DNA of 64,000 bases. It comes from Youxingia wuxianensis (GTDB lineage Bacteria; Bacillota; Clostridia; Oscillospirales; Ruminococcaceae). Position numbers and translations under genes: made by a program. A model generated the notes under the pieces. That model was given only the letters and a program-made list of their open reading frames with translations, searched no databases and was not told the origin of the DNA. Positions 24,322 to 32,490 of the stretch are shown in pieces (position 1 is the stretch's first letter; every line of letters begins with the position of its first letter). Location: assembly GCF_014385085.1 (NCBI RefSeq), contig NZ_JACRTD010000003.1:62001-126000 (forward strand), read 5' to 3'.

Positions 24322-24643
24322 CACCGCCTTCCAATGGCAGCCGGGTCTGTGCGGTATCAAACTGCTCCAGGGATCGGTTCAGGCCGGCAATAGCGGCAGC
24401 GATTCCGCTGATCCGCCGTGTCAGATGGGCGATGGTCGCCCGCACCTCCTGTTCCGTAGCGGCGTAGAAGTACCCACTGCCACTGCTGGCGATGGGGATT
24501 CCCTTGCGGCGCAAGCGGTTGACCATCTGCCGCACTTCGATTCCCTTGATGGAGAAAACGCACTCCAACTCCCGGCTGGTGGCGGCGTTCGATTCACCGG
24601 AGTGATAGCGTTCCAATAATTCCGCCAGCCGTTCTTCCTGCAT
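24308..24643 (-). CDS. Small winged-helix-like ICE protein
   Basis: 111 residues. Residues 20 to 60 read as a helix-turn-helix with wing (SRELECVFSIKGIEVRQMV, RRKGIPIASSGSGYFY), followed by a coiled-coil-like helix. It resembles small proteins encoded with Dam or replication genes on ICEs. AAAGGAGG lies before the ATG. It overlaps the start of the dam gene. It may regulate the methylase or take part in DNA processing. Confidence 0.55.
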   Translation of the reverse strand: MQEERLAELLERYHSGESNAATSRELECVFSIKGIEVRQMVNRLRRKGIPIASSGSGYFYAATEQEVRATIAHLTRRISGIAAAIAGLNRSLEQFDTAQTRLPLEGGDAVE

Positions 24644-24683
24644 AGACGCCTCCTTTCCGGGGTGTTTTTCCGAAAAAGGGCAT

Positions 24684-24725
24684 AAAAAAGAGGGGGCCGT
24701 TTATCCCTCTCGGAAAAACGGCCCC
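24684..24725 (-). terminator. Intrinsic terminator between the ArdA-like and HTH genes
   Basis: On the minus strand, GGGGCCGTTT and AAACGGCCCC form a 10-base stem (24693-24702 with 24716-24725), followed by CTCTTTTTT. It divides the accessory block from the methylase genes. The 152-base gap holds no gene. Confidence 0.75.
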
Positions 24726-24795
24726 ATTGCTATTTCTGGCTATTTATTTTTCTGTAGGATCACCCCCCCTGCATCAACCTCTGGCATGCTGCTTA

Positions 24796-25830
24796 TTACA
24801 TGGACATGGTCGGGCTGCTGGGAGGCTGGCTGTACTCATAAAGGATCTCGCTCCCGTTCCAGGACACATACCCATGCTCTGCCGCCGACAGGCCAAGGTT
24901 CTTCATTTTCTGATTGGCGTAGCCCTCGGCATCAAAGCATTCAGCAAGAAGAGCATCGTTGGGATATACACCATCCTGCTTAGCCAGCAACCTGCCATAC
25001 TCCGCTACCTCCATGTCACGGGGCATGAAATTGTAGCAGTGGATGTTCTGCGCCAGATCCAATGCATAGTCCAGCTGATGACAGTCCTCCAGCTCCATGA
25101 CCGCCTGCCATTTGTCCAGCCATCGGGGTTCGCCCTGGCCCTGTTCCGCCCACACATATCCGAAGTCGATAGCGTGGCGGATGAGCTCTGCGGCAGAATC
25201 ATACTGGGAGAGGATATCTCTCAGCTGAGGCAGGCAGCAGTCTACATCCACAGCGATGCACTCGGTCAGCGTCTCCGCATCCAACGCATCCAAAGCAAGG
25301 AGCAATTCATCCGGGTGGGACGAGTCCATATATTCGCTGGTATCCGGAAACCCGACCCAGATGCCCTCCATATTGTTGCGGCTTGCCAGCTTGACCCGGA
25401 TGCCGTAGTCGCCCCTGTCGGGAAGCATCGCCGGGTCGCTATTCTGAGAGAGATCAAGCGGCGAGGAAAGTCTGATAAAATTTCCATCGCAGAAAGTATT
25501 CCCGTCTTTTTGGCGATACGCCGCTCCTACCTTTGCCGGGTCAAGAAATTCCCGAGTCTGGGAGGAAGGGTAGAAGATATGCTCCATGACGAAGTTACCC
25601 AGGGCAAAGTCGTTCCCGGCTCCATAGAGCAATTCGTAGTGCTCCAGCTGATTGGCAATCTGCATTACATCGCAGGTTGCTTGCGGCTGCTCGATCTGCA
25701 TGGCCCCGCGAAACAGCAGAGCCTCTTTTGCAGTCATGTTTTCAAACCGGCGCGCCAACCACTCATACTGTGACTTGGTCATTTCAAGGCCATCCAGCAA
25801 ATCAAAAAGTTTGAGATCCTGCGTACTCAC
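24796..25830 (-). CDS. ArdA-like/LPD accessory protein, paralogue 1, with Met-rich tail
   Basis: 344 residues, acidic. The central and C-terminal parts (DELLLALDALDAETL, then LAQNIHCYNFMPRDMEVAEYG and GYVSWNG) match two other genes of the element (26496 to 27713 and 30336 to 31529). The pattern is of the antirestriction ArdA or LPD kind, acidic proteins that mimic DNA or help establish the element. It starts with GTG overlapping the stop of 25827 to 26408. It ends PPSSPTMSM. The antirestriction role is inferred. Confidence 0.55.
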   Translation of the reverse strand: MSTQDLKLFDLLDGLEMTKSQYEWLARRFENMTAKEALLFRGAMQIEQPQATCDVMQIANQLEHYELLYGAGNDFALGNFVMEHIFYPSSQTREFLDPAKVGAAYRQKDGNTFCDGNFIRLSSPLDLSQNSDPAMLPDRGDYGIRVKLASRNNMEGIWVGFPDTSEYMDSSHPDELLLALDALDAETLTECIAVDVDCCLPQLRDILSQYDSAAELIRHAIDFGYVWAEQGQGEPRWLDKWQAVMELEDCHQLDYALDLAQNIHCYNFMPRDMEVAEYGRLLAKQDGVYPNDALLAECFDAEGYANQKMKNLGLSAAEHGYVSWNGSEILYEYSQPPSSPTMSM

Positions 25831-26408
25831 TGCGGCATCATCTCCATTCCCAGTTTGTTTTCTTCATTTTCTGCCTGCTCCACGCAGTGGAAGGGACTCC
25901 ATCGTCCACAGCAGGGACAGGCAATCATACCATTTGCAGATTGGTCGACCTGCTCTTGTGTCACTTCGCCAGGCGTATTACAGCATTCATTCACAACTGT
26001 AACAAGATGTGCCGTTTCCAGCACCTCCGGGCGATATTGTCGGTTGAATGGGACAAAGTGGACCCAGAGTGGGTTATCAAACAGCCTGGCTACATGCAAT
26101 TGCAGGGCCTCTTTTCTGACCACCTCTTTGGAAGCGTGAGCATAGTTGTGGTTCGTCTCCCATTCAATGAGGGACTTGAGCAGAGCAGATTCTCCCTTGC
26201 GGTTGATCAATGCCTCAGCAATTTGACACCACGCTTTTTCCTCGATTTCTCCGAGGTCGGTCTTTACCCCTGACCAGGGATGGTATTTTTTGTCGCGGCC
26301 AGAGCCGCTGCTGTTGCAGTAGAACACACCATGGAGCCAACGGATATCAGGAAAGTCTATGGATGTTAAATCCACTTGCTCGGGTGCGGTGATCGTTTGC
26401 TTGAGTAT
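25827..26408 (-). CDS. Accessory protein with Cys/His cluster and possible ATA start
   Basis: About 193 residues if the rare start ATA at 26408 is used, 182 if the GTG at 26375 is used. AAGGAGG lies 8 bases before the ATA and no ribosome site lies before the GTG. The sense codons between read as a natural N-terminus. Near the end CPCCGRWSPFHC may bind zinc. It ends KLGMEMMPQ, a Met tail; its codons also include a GGAG that could serve the next gene. Unknown function. Confidence 0.55.
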   Translation of the reverse strand: MLKQTITAPEQVDLTSIDFPDIRWLHGVFYCNSSGSGRDKKYHPWSGVKTDLGEIEEKAWCQIAEALINRKGESALLKSLIEWETNHNYAHASKEVVRKEALQLHVARLFDNPLWVHFVPFNRQYRPEVLETAHLVTVVNECCNTPGEVTQEQVDQSANGMIACPCCGRWSPFHCVEQAENEENKLGMEMMPQ

Positions 26409-26495
26409 TAAGAATACCTCCTTTCCATATGCGTAGAGGTGGCTTTATACCATTGGAGGCCGGTCGTACTGATAGTCGCCTCCGGCTCTTACACC

Positions 26496-27713
26496 TTATC
26501 CAAGCTCCATCCCGCCCAGCTGCGGTTCCTGTTTCTGTTGCCCAATGGTTTGAATGGACTGTCCATCCCGGCGCTCCAGCAGCCCGTACTCCGTTTGAAT
26601 GTTATTGCGGGACGCCAGAATCGCTTGCCCATAGGTGTGAAGATTGATATGAGGACGGATCATCTTGGCGGCCTTCTCCGGAAGAATGAAAGCCAGTTCC
26701 TCTGCCGCTGCATCTTCAGGGGATGCGATGCTCGGAGAAAGGATATACTCGTCAAGCTGTTCTGCCAGATCCAGAGCATCTACAATATTCTGACAATGTG
26801 TCGCTGTCATGAGTGCCTTGTAGGCAGGGAGAGCCGCGGCCGACATTTGGGCAAGTACATCTCCAAGCCGTTCGATGGTTTCAAAAGGTACTGCGTTGGT
26901 AATGTGTTCCGCCAATTGCGGGACTTTGCAGTCCATGCAGGTACACTCAACGGCGCCCCAATCAACATATCCCAGGCAGCGCACTGCCATCTCCAATGCG
27001 TTATCTTCGGCAGGAAGCTTCAAATCCACCACATCGGTTCCGGCAAAGGGGAGATTATCATGGTGTGCAGTCAACCGCAGGTGGATTGTATAGGCCGGCT
27101 CGACAGGCTGATTCAGCGTGATTTCCGGCGCCGACTTCAAGTCGGAGTGCTGTACTACATAGCCACCCAAGCCGGAGATTCCACTGGGAACATATACGCC
27201 GCATTCGCCCATGCGTGCCATTTTCCCGACCTTCTCAAAGTCCAGAAGCTCAAATGCCGCATCTGACATTCCTTCCACTTCCGGAACAAAACCATTCTCT
27301 GCGTAAAATCGCCCTAACTGTCCATCTGATACAACCGATTCCACCACATGGCAGCAGTCCACACTTTCTGCCAGATCCCGAAGGCGTTTCAGTGTGATGG
27401 ATTCTTGTTTCTGGAAATCCACCCGAACCAGTCCTTCGAAGGCGATGCGCTGAACCTCATTCAGCCTGGAGAGGCGTTCTGCCAGGTCATTCAGCTCCAG
27501 CAGGTTTGTTGCTGAACATACAAGACTGGAGCGCAGCACCTCAAAGTCACGGTAATCTGTGATCTCCAAATACAAGGAATCTCCCTCTGGGAGCCGCACC
27601 TTATCCATCGCGTCCAGCAGTTTCCATGGGCTGGCTGGAAGATCCAGCTTGGCGTAGGCCAATTTGCTGTAGTCGGCGGGGGTCAGGTAGACGCTAAAAA
27701 TTTCATCACCCAA
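26496..27713 (-). CDS. ArdA-like/LPD accessory protein, paralogue 2
   Basis: 405 residues, acidic. The N-terminal part has two helix-strand units with LYLEITDYRDFEVLRSSL and LLELNDLAERLSRL. The middle CTCMDCKVPQLAEHI corresponds to DCCLPQLRDIL of paralogue 1. A TTG start (27713) overlaps the tail of the upstream DUF4314 gene. The C-terminus is a Gln/Glu/Pro linker and QLGGMELG. The role may be antirestriction or DNA mimicry; this is inferred. Confidence 0.55.
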   Translation of the reverse strand: MGDEIFSVYLTPADYSKLAYAKLDLPASPWKLLDAMDKVRLPEGDSLYLEITDYRDFEVLRSSLVCSATNLLELNDLAERLSRLNEVQRIAFEGLVRVDFQKQESITLKRLRDLAESVDCCHVVESVVSDGQLGRFYAENGFVPEVEGMSDAAFELLDFEKVGKMARMGECGVYVPSGISGLGGYVVQHSDLKSAPEITLNQPVEPAYTIHLRLTAHHDNLPFAGTDVVDLKLPAEDNALEMAVRCLGYVDWGAVECTCMDCKVPQLAEHITNAVPFETIERLGDVLAQMSAAALPAYKALMTATHCQNIVDALDLAEQLDEYILSPSIASPEDAAAEELAFILPEKAAKMIRPHINLHTYGQAILASRNNIQTEYGLLERRDGQSIQTIGQQKQEPQLGGMELG

Positions 27714-28692
27714 GAGTCATTTCACCTCCATTTTGTTCCTGCTGCTCCTCATACCACTTAGGGTCTGCCCCCGGCACATCCCAACCGCACATACTGCCGG
27801 TGAGCATGGCTTGTTCCTGGGCCGGTGTAATGCCTCGCCGTTGATTGTTGTAGTCCGCCAGCCAGCGGTTCTGCGCTCGATCCTTTGTACTCCAGTCGCT
27901 GGGATAGTAGCCGCTCTCGCCACGCTTGATGCAAATAAGCGTCCCTTCACCGGGGAGAACTGACCAGCACAGGTCAGGCAGGCGGGTGAGGGAGTCCGGC
28001 GAAAATCTTTCTTCTTCCGTCTGAATGCTCCAGTTGCTGGAGTTCCAAAGGCTCACATAGAGTTCTCCATCGTTCAGTTTGATGGCTCGCTGCTCGAAAC
28101 CCTCTCCCCAGCCGTCCGATGCCTGACCGGAAATGTACTCAGCAAGGGCCTCCTTTTCCTCCGGAAGAAGTGTCCCATTCACCTTGCATTCGGCCACACC
28201 CCACAACTGACCGTCACGGCTTTCCACATCCAGCATCACGGACTGGACTTTCGTGTTTACGCCGTCCGGTTTGTCATACCAGTGCATCAGACCACGGTTT
28301 TTTTCTTCAGGCATCTGGTTTTCCAGCAGTGCTTCGTGAATACATGACTGATAGTCCCTCAATTCACGCCCATCCAGGTCGTTGCCATACTCCTCCAGAT
28401 CTCCCCAGTCGTCGTAAGCATAGAGCTGGGCCGTGAGTGGCATATAAAACTTGATCGTCTGGGGCTCAGGAGGCAGGATTTGAAATTGGTCCTCACCAAT
28501 GATCAAGGCAAGGCCTCTGCCGTTGTCCCATTTCACATGAAATTGCCCTACATCATCGATATATTTCAGAGTGCCCATGCTGCCGGGTGGAATAGGGTGA
28601 GGATCGTTGCCCATCTTCGTCAGCCGAACACGACTTCCTTTGGGATACTGCTCCCGCAGGAATTCCAGCCATTCTCTCGAGACCTCTCTCAT
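27706..28692 (-). CDS. DUF4314 domain accessory protein with Met-containing tail
   Basis: 328 residues. The first 75 match DUF4314 (KGSRVRLTKMGNDPHPIPPG, MGTLKYIDDVGQFHVKWDNG), a small beta-barrel found on ICEs. The rest holds a region with FYMPLTAQLYAYDDWGDL and a Trp-rich end. It ends GGEMTLG. The ATG overlaps the stop of the upstream gene (ATGA). The function is unknown; DUF4314 may be an SH3-like binding module. Confidence 0.7.
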   Translation of the reverse strand: MREVSREWLEFLREQYPKGSRVRLTKMGNDPHPIPPGSMGTLKYIDDVGQFHVKWDNGRGLALIIGEDQFQILPPEPQTIKFYMPLTAQLYAYDDWGDLEEYGNDLDGRELRDYQSCIHEALLENQMPEEKNRGLMHWYDKPDGVNTKVQSVMLDVESRDGQLWGVAECKVNGTLLPEEKEALAEYISGQASDGWGEGFEQRAIKLNDGELYVSLWNSSNWSIQTEEERFSPDSLTRLPDLCWSVLPGEGTLICIKRGESGYYPSDWSTKDRAQNRWLADYNNQRRGITPAQEQAMLTGSMCGWDVPGADPKWYEEQQEQNGGEMTLG

Positions 28693-29984
28693 GATAGTCC
28701 TCCAATCGTTATGCCCTGCTGGGGCGTATTTTGTTCCAGCTCCAATCGGAGCGTTTTCACTGCGGCGGCGATTTCTGGGTCGCGCTTGAACCTGTCCAGT
28801 TGCAAGTGATCCGTGAAGAAGTGCTGTTCTCCATTCAGCGACCGAACCAGATCCACTGTGGCGATACCGTCCTTGGTGACGCCCAGCCGTTTCTCTGGCC
28901 GGTCACTGTCCAGGTAGGTGCGGATGGCCTCCTCCAAGGTCAAGTCCCGGTAGATTTGCTCTCCGGGGATGTTGCAGTCGGTCATCACGAACCATGCGTA
29001 GGTGTGGGGACGGTCGGGATCGGCGGCTTCTCGGAGCGCCTGTTTCCCAGCCTCTGTCAAGCCATAATTGCAGCCTCTCCGGGGGTTCTCCTCCCCAGCA
29101 AAGTCCAGCAGAATGTCGTCCACCGCCTTCCGTACTGCGGGATCGTCCGTCAGCGTTTCATAGCGGAAGCCTGTGGTGGCTTGATATGGAAGTTCCTCCC
29201 GAATGGTGTCCAAGTATTTCTGGGCATCTGTGAAGGTCTGTTCTTCACCACTGGCGTAGGTGATCCGACCCACAGGCTTTGCCTGTTGGGCCATCCGTTG
29301 CTGACGCAGGTCGTAGGAATAAAGGTACCCCTGATATTCCCCAGGGGAAGGGGTGCAGCGCAGGCAGTAGCGGTAGTGCTCCGTCTCCGCGATATAGCCG
29401 AAGCATCGGCCGTCCTCGGTGATCTTACCGCCGTGCTGGTAGCAGTAGTTTCTCATCGCAGCCAGATTCGTAAGGGGACCATCCGCCCGGAGCATATCCA
29501 CAAACTTCTGAAGTTCGTCTTTGAATTCCCCCGTGTTGAACTGGTCGCCGTTGTGGGGCCACCAAGTGTGGTAGAATTCTTTTCCGGAAGCTCCGAAGTC
29601 CATCCGTATATGGCCTACCGTTCCCAGCACCGCATCCTCGGCCTCGTCCATCTGAGAATAGAAAAGGCCCGCCTCCTCAATGGAAGCGGGCCTAATGTGA
29701 ACTGGTGTATTTACTTTTGCTTTCTGCTCCATAGCATTCACCTCTGAATTGGAATTGTAAATTTGCCAATCTGGGTGTCCCATCCTTCCCAGTACTACTC
29801 GTTGAAATGCGATGGAAATATCATCATCGCTATAATCTCCACGGTTGAAATTCGATGCACTGATGACATCTTCTCTAATGTCTGCAGCAAATCTTTCATC
29901 AAGGCTGGCGATATATGTCCCAAAAACTTTGTGAATATATGCTTTGATGTCACTATCCAACTGCTCCGATAGAGAAATAATCAC
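28689..29984 (-). CDS. Large LPD-like accessory protein
   Basis: 431 residues. The N-terminus (1 to 80) is helical, then a strand-rich part with HIRPASIEEAGLFY and GTVGHIRMDFG, a YCYQHGGKITEDGRCFGYI segment and a helical end. Such domain strings are known as large polyvalent protein domains on conjugative elements. A GTG start follows AGGAGGTG. It ends QQGITIGGLS, a linker with an Ile/Leu version of the tail. Unknown function. Confidence 0.6.
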   Translation of the reverse strand: MIISLSEQLDSDIKAYIHKVFGTYIASLDERFAADIREDVISASNFNRGDYSDDDISIAFQRVVLGRMGHPDWQIYNSNSEVNAMEQKAKVNTPVHIRPASIEEAGLFYSQMDEAEDAVLGTVGHIRMDFGASGKEFYHTWWPHNGDQFNTGEFKDELQKFVDMLRADGPLTNLAAMRNYCYQHGGKITEDGRCFGYIAETEHYRYCLRCTPSPGEYQGYLYSYDLRQQRMAQQAKPVGRITYASGEEQTFTDAQKYLDTIREELPYQATTGFRYETLTDDPAVRKAVDDILLDFAGEENPRRGCNYGLTEAGKQALREAADPDRPHTYAWFVMTDCNIPGEQIYRDLTLEEAIRTYLDSDRPEKRLGVTKDGIATVDLVRSLNGEQHFFTDHLQLDRFKRDPEIAAAVKTLRLELEQNTPQQGITIGGLS

Positions 29985-30019
29985 TTACTTCACCTCCTTA
30001 TTCGGAACCATACCACAAC

Positions 30020-30118
30020 TCAGTAGCAATAGCTATAGTCAAAAGCGGGTTTGCCAGAGAAGTGATAATAGCCAGCAACAGCAGCTCCCAGTGCCGCCAG
30101 GAACGCTACAGTAATCAT
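30020..30118 (-). CDS. Tiny 32-residue membrane peptide
   Basis: The ATG overlaps the stop of the upstream 69-codon gene (ATGA), a strong sign of coupled translation. The product opens MITVAFLAALGAAVAGYYHF, one transmembrane helix, and ends in a Tyr-rich tail (FDYSYCY). It may be a small membrane effector. Too short to be found by length cut-offs; support is the overlap and the clean hydrophobic helix. Confidence 0.5.
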   Translation of the reverse strand: MITVAFLAALGAAVAGYYHFSGKPAFDYSYCY

Positions 30119-30324
30119 AGTCTTCTTCGTTTGCATTCCTCCCAGTCATCGAATGATAGATGTTCCGTTCGTTGAAATCCACTAACAATAACGCATTTGA
30201 CCTCGACAATCTCAGTTTTTCCTGCACTGCTGGCCTGATCAAGGTGGCTGGACATTTCTGTAATGGCACCTCCAAGATGTGGGCAATTGAGAGAGACAAA
30301 AACAGAACTCCCACTTCGTTTCAT
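30115..30324 (-). CDS. Small 69-residue protein of unknown function
   Basis: A short soluble protein with MKRSGSSVFVSLNCPHLGG at the start and a basic end (ECKRRRL). There is no ribosome site; it starts 12 bases after the stop of the ArdA-like gene, so it may depend on re-initiation. It resembles small proteins in this part of related ICEs. A competing frame of 91 codons covers the same bases but has no better support. Confidence 0.45.
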   Translation of the reverse strand: MKRSGSSVFVSLNCPHLGGAITEMSSHLDQASSAGKTEIVEVKCVIVSGFQRTEHLSFDDWEECKRRRL

Positions 30325-30335
30325 AAAGAGTTGGC

Positions 30336-31529
30336 TTATGTCATGCCATCCATTTGAAAGTCCAGCTCCCGCTGATAGATTTCCGCAGGGTCGTCCATCA
30401 TCAGTTCTTCCAGTGTGAGTACCCCATGATAGGAAACATATCCACTCTTTACGACCTGTCCTTCCTCCGCATTCATGCGCTCCAGTCCGTATCGGGCATA
30501 ATCGTAGTAATCACACAGATTTTCGTCGTACTCAAATCTGCCGGATTTCTGAATCATGTAGCGGCCATATTCCTCCACATTCTGGACACCAGGGGCATAG
30601 TCAAACTGCTCCAGATTCTCTGCCAGCTGCCTGACTTGTGCGGCGGTTTCCGGCCGTGCGTATTCCACCACCGCGCCAAGTTTTTTTATTTCATCGGTAC
30701 TCAGTTGTTGAATCGCCTGGCATAGCTTATTCAGCTCCTCCAGGCACTCTGACTCCATATCCAAAACACAGTCTACGGCATCCGGAAACTCGCTCCCCTG
30801 AAATGACAGCCTCATATCCGCCGGATCAACGATCCCTGCCCGAACCAAGGAACGCTTGATATGGAGATCTGGCGCAGGCAGATATAACCAGGTTTTGGGA
30901 GCGTCCTTAGTCTGCTGTACCGTCAGGGTCAGCAGGGGAGGCTCATAGAAATACTGCGGAAAATGACGCCCATCATAGAGCTGCGAGAGTCGCATACCGT
31001 TGTCATAGACTACTCCGTATGGTGTGATGACTCCATTGCCCTCATCAATGAGGAGCAGGGCGGTTTCATAGCCGTCAAGGGCGTCCAGCTCCTCTTTGCT
31101 GGCGCAGCCGCCATTCAGCACCATGTAATGATCTCTGCCGACCTGCTCTAAATCAGAAAAATCTGTGATGACCGTGACCTGCTGGCAGGAAAATGTCAAG
31201 TTGATTAGGTCGGTCATGTCGGAATAGTTGTAGCTGACCGCCGCACCCTGGAACTGAGCGCCCTCCTGTGCATAACAGAAGCTGTCCAGCCGCTTGGCCA
31301 GATAGTCCAGCTCGTCGATATTTACAGGTTTTCCCTCCAGTCGCTTCAGGATGGGGTACTCACCAAGGATCTCGTCCATTTGGCAGTCCCTCGCCAGGGG
31401 ATCTCCCATGTCCATCGCATTCAGCGCCTCCATGATTCCGTCATACTGGTTGTGCGGGATTGGGAGGGGAACGGTAAACTGTCCGTACTCGGGATGCTTC
31501 GGATTTGATAACACAGCATTCATTCTCAT
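30336..31529 (-). CDS. ArdA-like/LPD accessory protein, paralogue 3, with Met-containing tail
   Basis: 397 residues, acidic. The C-terminal half (LAENLEQFDYAPGVQNVEEYG, then SGYVSYHGVLTLEEL) lines up with paralogue 1. The N-terminal part has VPLPIPHNQYDGIMEAL and a DELDYLAKRLDSF helix, also shared. GGAGG lies 6 bases before the ATG. It ends LDFQMDGMT. Its position near the element's edge suggests early expression on entry, as for antirestriction genes; this is inference. Confidence 0.55.
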   Translation of the reverse strand: MRMNAVLSNPKHPEYGQFTVPLPIPHNQYDGIMEALNAMDMGDPLARDCQMDEILGEYPILKRLEGKPVNIDELDYLAKRLDSFCYAQEGAQFQGAAVSYNYSDMTDLINLTFSCQQVTVITDFSDLEQVGRDHYMVLNGGCASKEELDALDGYETALLLIDEGNGVITPYGVVYDNGMRLSQLYDGRHFPQYFYEPPLLTLTVQQTKDAPKTWLYLPAPDLHIKRSLVRAGIVDPADMRLSFQGSEFPDAVDCVLDMESECLEELNKLCQAIQQLSTDEIKKLGAVVEYARPETAAQVRQLAENLEQFDYAPGVQNVEEYGRYMIQKSGRFEYDENLCDYYDYARYGLERMNAEEGQVVKSGYVSYHGVLTLEELMMDDPAEIYQRELDFQMDGMT

Positions 31530-31551
31530 CGTATTCCTCCAATGCCGAGCC

Positions 31552-32214
31552 CTACATCTCCATCTGAGGGCTATAATCCTGTCTGTGTTCCAATTGGGTG
31601 TCCAGGTCAGGGACAGAGAACTCGATTTTGATTCTGGCTTCTTGAATGGCTCTTATCTGTTTGTCATTCAAATTTGGGTCTTCTGCCAACAGATGATCCG
31701 TTGCACGATAAATCTCTGTCAACTCCTCATTGGAGAAGAGACTGGCTTTGGGGATCAGACCAGAGCGGACAGCGAAGTCCCGTTTGGCTCCTGCAAAATC
31801 ATCCTCATAATAGTGCCCATGGCTGACGCCGACCCTTTCATAATCCCAGATCCATGTAACGAACTCATAGCCCCGGCCGCTGCCTCGCTCTCTGCCCGCC
31901 AGCACAGCCCCGCCGAAATCCGCAAGCAGATGAAACTTATTGTCAAGACCACGAGCACGGAGCAGGGGGGTGTTTTCCATAGCCTCCACATATTCAAATA
32001 CTCTGTCGGCTGCAATGGCGACCCTGTGATACAGCTCGTTGGCCTCTGGATTCTTGCTCCCGGACGGAAGCATAAATACTTCGTTCCCAGGAGAAACAGA
32101 AAGGACAGGCTGTCCATGGAGAAAAATCTCCAGTCGCCTGTCCTCCTTGTTATAGGATTCAATTTGCTCTTTTCTGAGGCACCGGGATAATTCTTCAAAA
32201 AATTGTTGCGCCAT
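31552..32214 (-). CDS. First ICE gene, accessory protein with Met-rich tail
   Basis: 220 residues, soluble. A central stretch has FHLLADFGGAVLAGRE and YEFVTWIWDYERVGV with HGHYYEDD, a pattern I have seen only as a hypothetical of Clostridia ICEs. It ends EHRQDYSPQMEM. A GAGG sits 7 bases before the ATG. It is the first gene leftward from the tRNA and lies after two terminators, so it must have a promoter of its own or depend on read-through. Confidence 0.6.
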   Translation of the reverse strand: MAQQFFEELSRCLRKEQIESYNKEDRRLEIFLHGQPVLSVSPGNEVFMLPSGSKNPEANELYHRVAIAADRVFEYVEAMENTPLLRARGLDNKFHLLADFGGAVLAGRERGSGRGYEFVTWIWDYERVGVSHGHYYEDDFAGAKRDFAVRSGLIPKASLFSNEELTEIYRATDHLLAEDPNLNDKQIRAIQEARIKIEFSVPDLDTQLEHRQDYSPQMEM

Positions 32215-32277
32215 ATAACAACCTCACATTCTTTTGTTTTCTGGTTTTCTATTTGGGGAATCGGTTTCTACAGCAGA

Positions 32278-32318
32278 ATAAAAAAGGCCGAGATCCTGAA
32301 GTAACAAGATCCCGGCCT
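32278..32318 (-). terminator. Terminator proximal to the ICE genes
   Basis: On the minus strand AGGCCGGGATC pairs with GATCTCGGCCT (with a G-U pair), then TTTTTTATT. It lies upstream of the first ICE gene and would stop transcripts entering from the tRNA. Confidence 0.65.
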
Positions 32319-32397
32319 CAAAAGATATGCCTGATAGAGTAAAAAATGTGTGCGTTCGACTCCTGCCAGAGTGGATGGCACAGGGTAAAATATCGGA

Positions 32398-32433
32398 AAA
32401 ATAAGGCCCGTAGATCTGCTGATCTACGGGCCT
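32398..32433 (-). terminator. Terminator proximal to the tRNA
   Basis: Perfect 13-base arms AGGCCCGTAGATC (32404-32416) and GATCTACGGGCCT (32421-32433) with a 4-base loop, followed on the minus strand by TATTTTT. It probably ends the tRNA-Leu transcript. Confidence 0.75.
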
Positions 32434-32490
32434 CGGAAGCCTTGAAAATACTGAGGTTTTGTCCTCAATATCTTTTTTAGCCTCCCTTTT

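Larger units (their letters stand above)
1..32490 (-). mobile_element. Right-hand part of an integrative conjugative element
   Basis: All genes in this stretch are on the minus strand, tightly packed with many 4-base overlaps. They combine type IV secretion parts (VirB4, PrgI, TrbL/VirB6, VirB2-like, M23 hydrolase), a Tad-type pilus set, DNA methylases and accessory families typical of Clostridia ICEs (DUF3849, DUF4314, DUF4320, YodL, DUF6103). The right edge is placed at the 3' end of the tRNA-Leu gene, which faces the element; this edge is inferred. Relaxase, coupling protein and integrase are not in the window, so the element must continue to the left. Base composition looks higher in GC than the region beyond the tRNA. 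Confidence 0.85.
32215..32490 (-). other. Non-coding edge of the element
   Basis: A 276-base gap with no gene between the first ICE gene and the tRNA. It holds two minus-strand terminator-like hairpins (annotated below). The rest is AT-rich and probably contains the promoter for the leftward operon, but I cannot place it with confidence. Confidence 0.5.

Noticed and set aside
28731..29747. A 338-codon open frame on the plus strand opposite the LPD-like gene
   Set aside because: Shadow of the minus-strand gene, which has a strong ribosome site and coupled ends.
32345..32375. GTTCGACTCC, like a tRNA T-arm, near the element edge
   Set aside because: The flanking 5-base stems do not pair, so it is not a tRNA fragment or a clear attachment copy.
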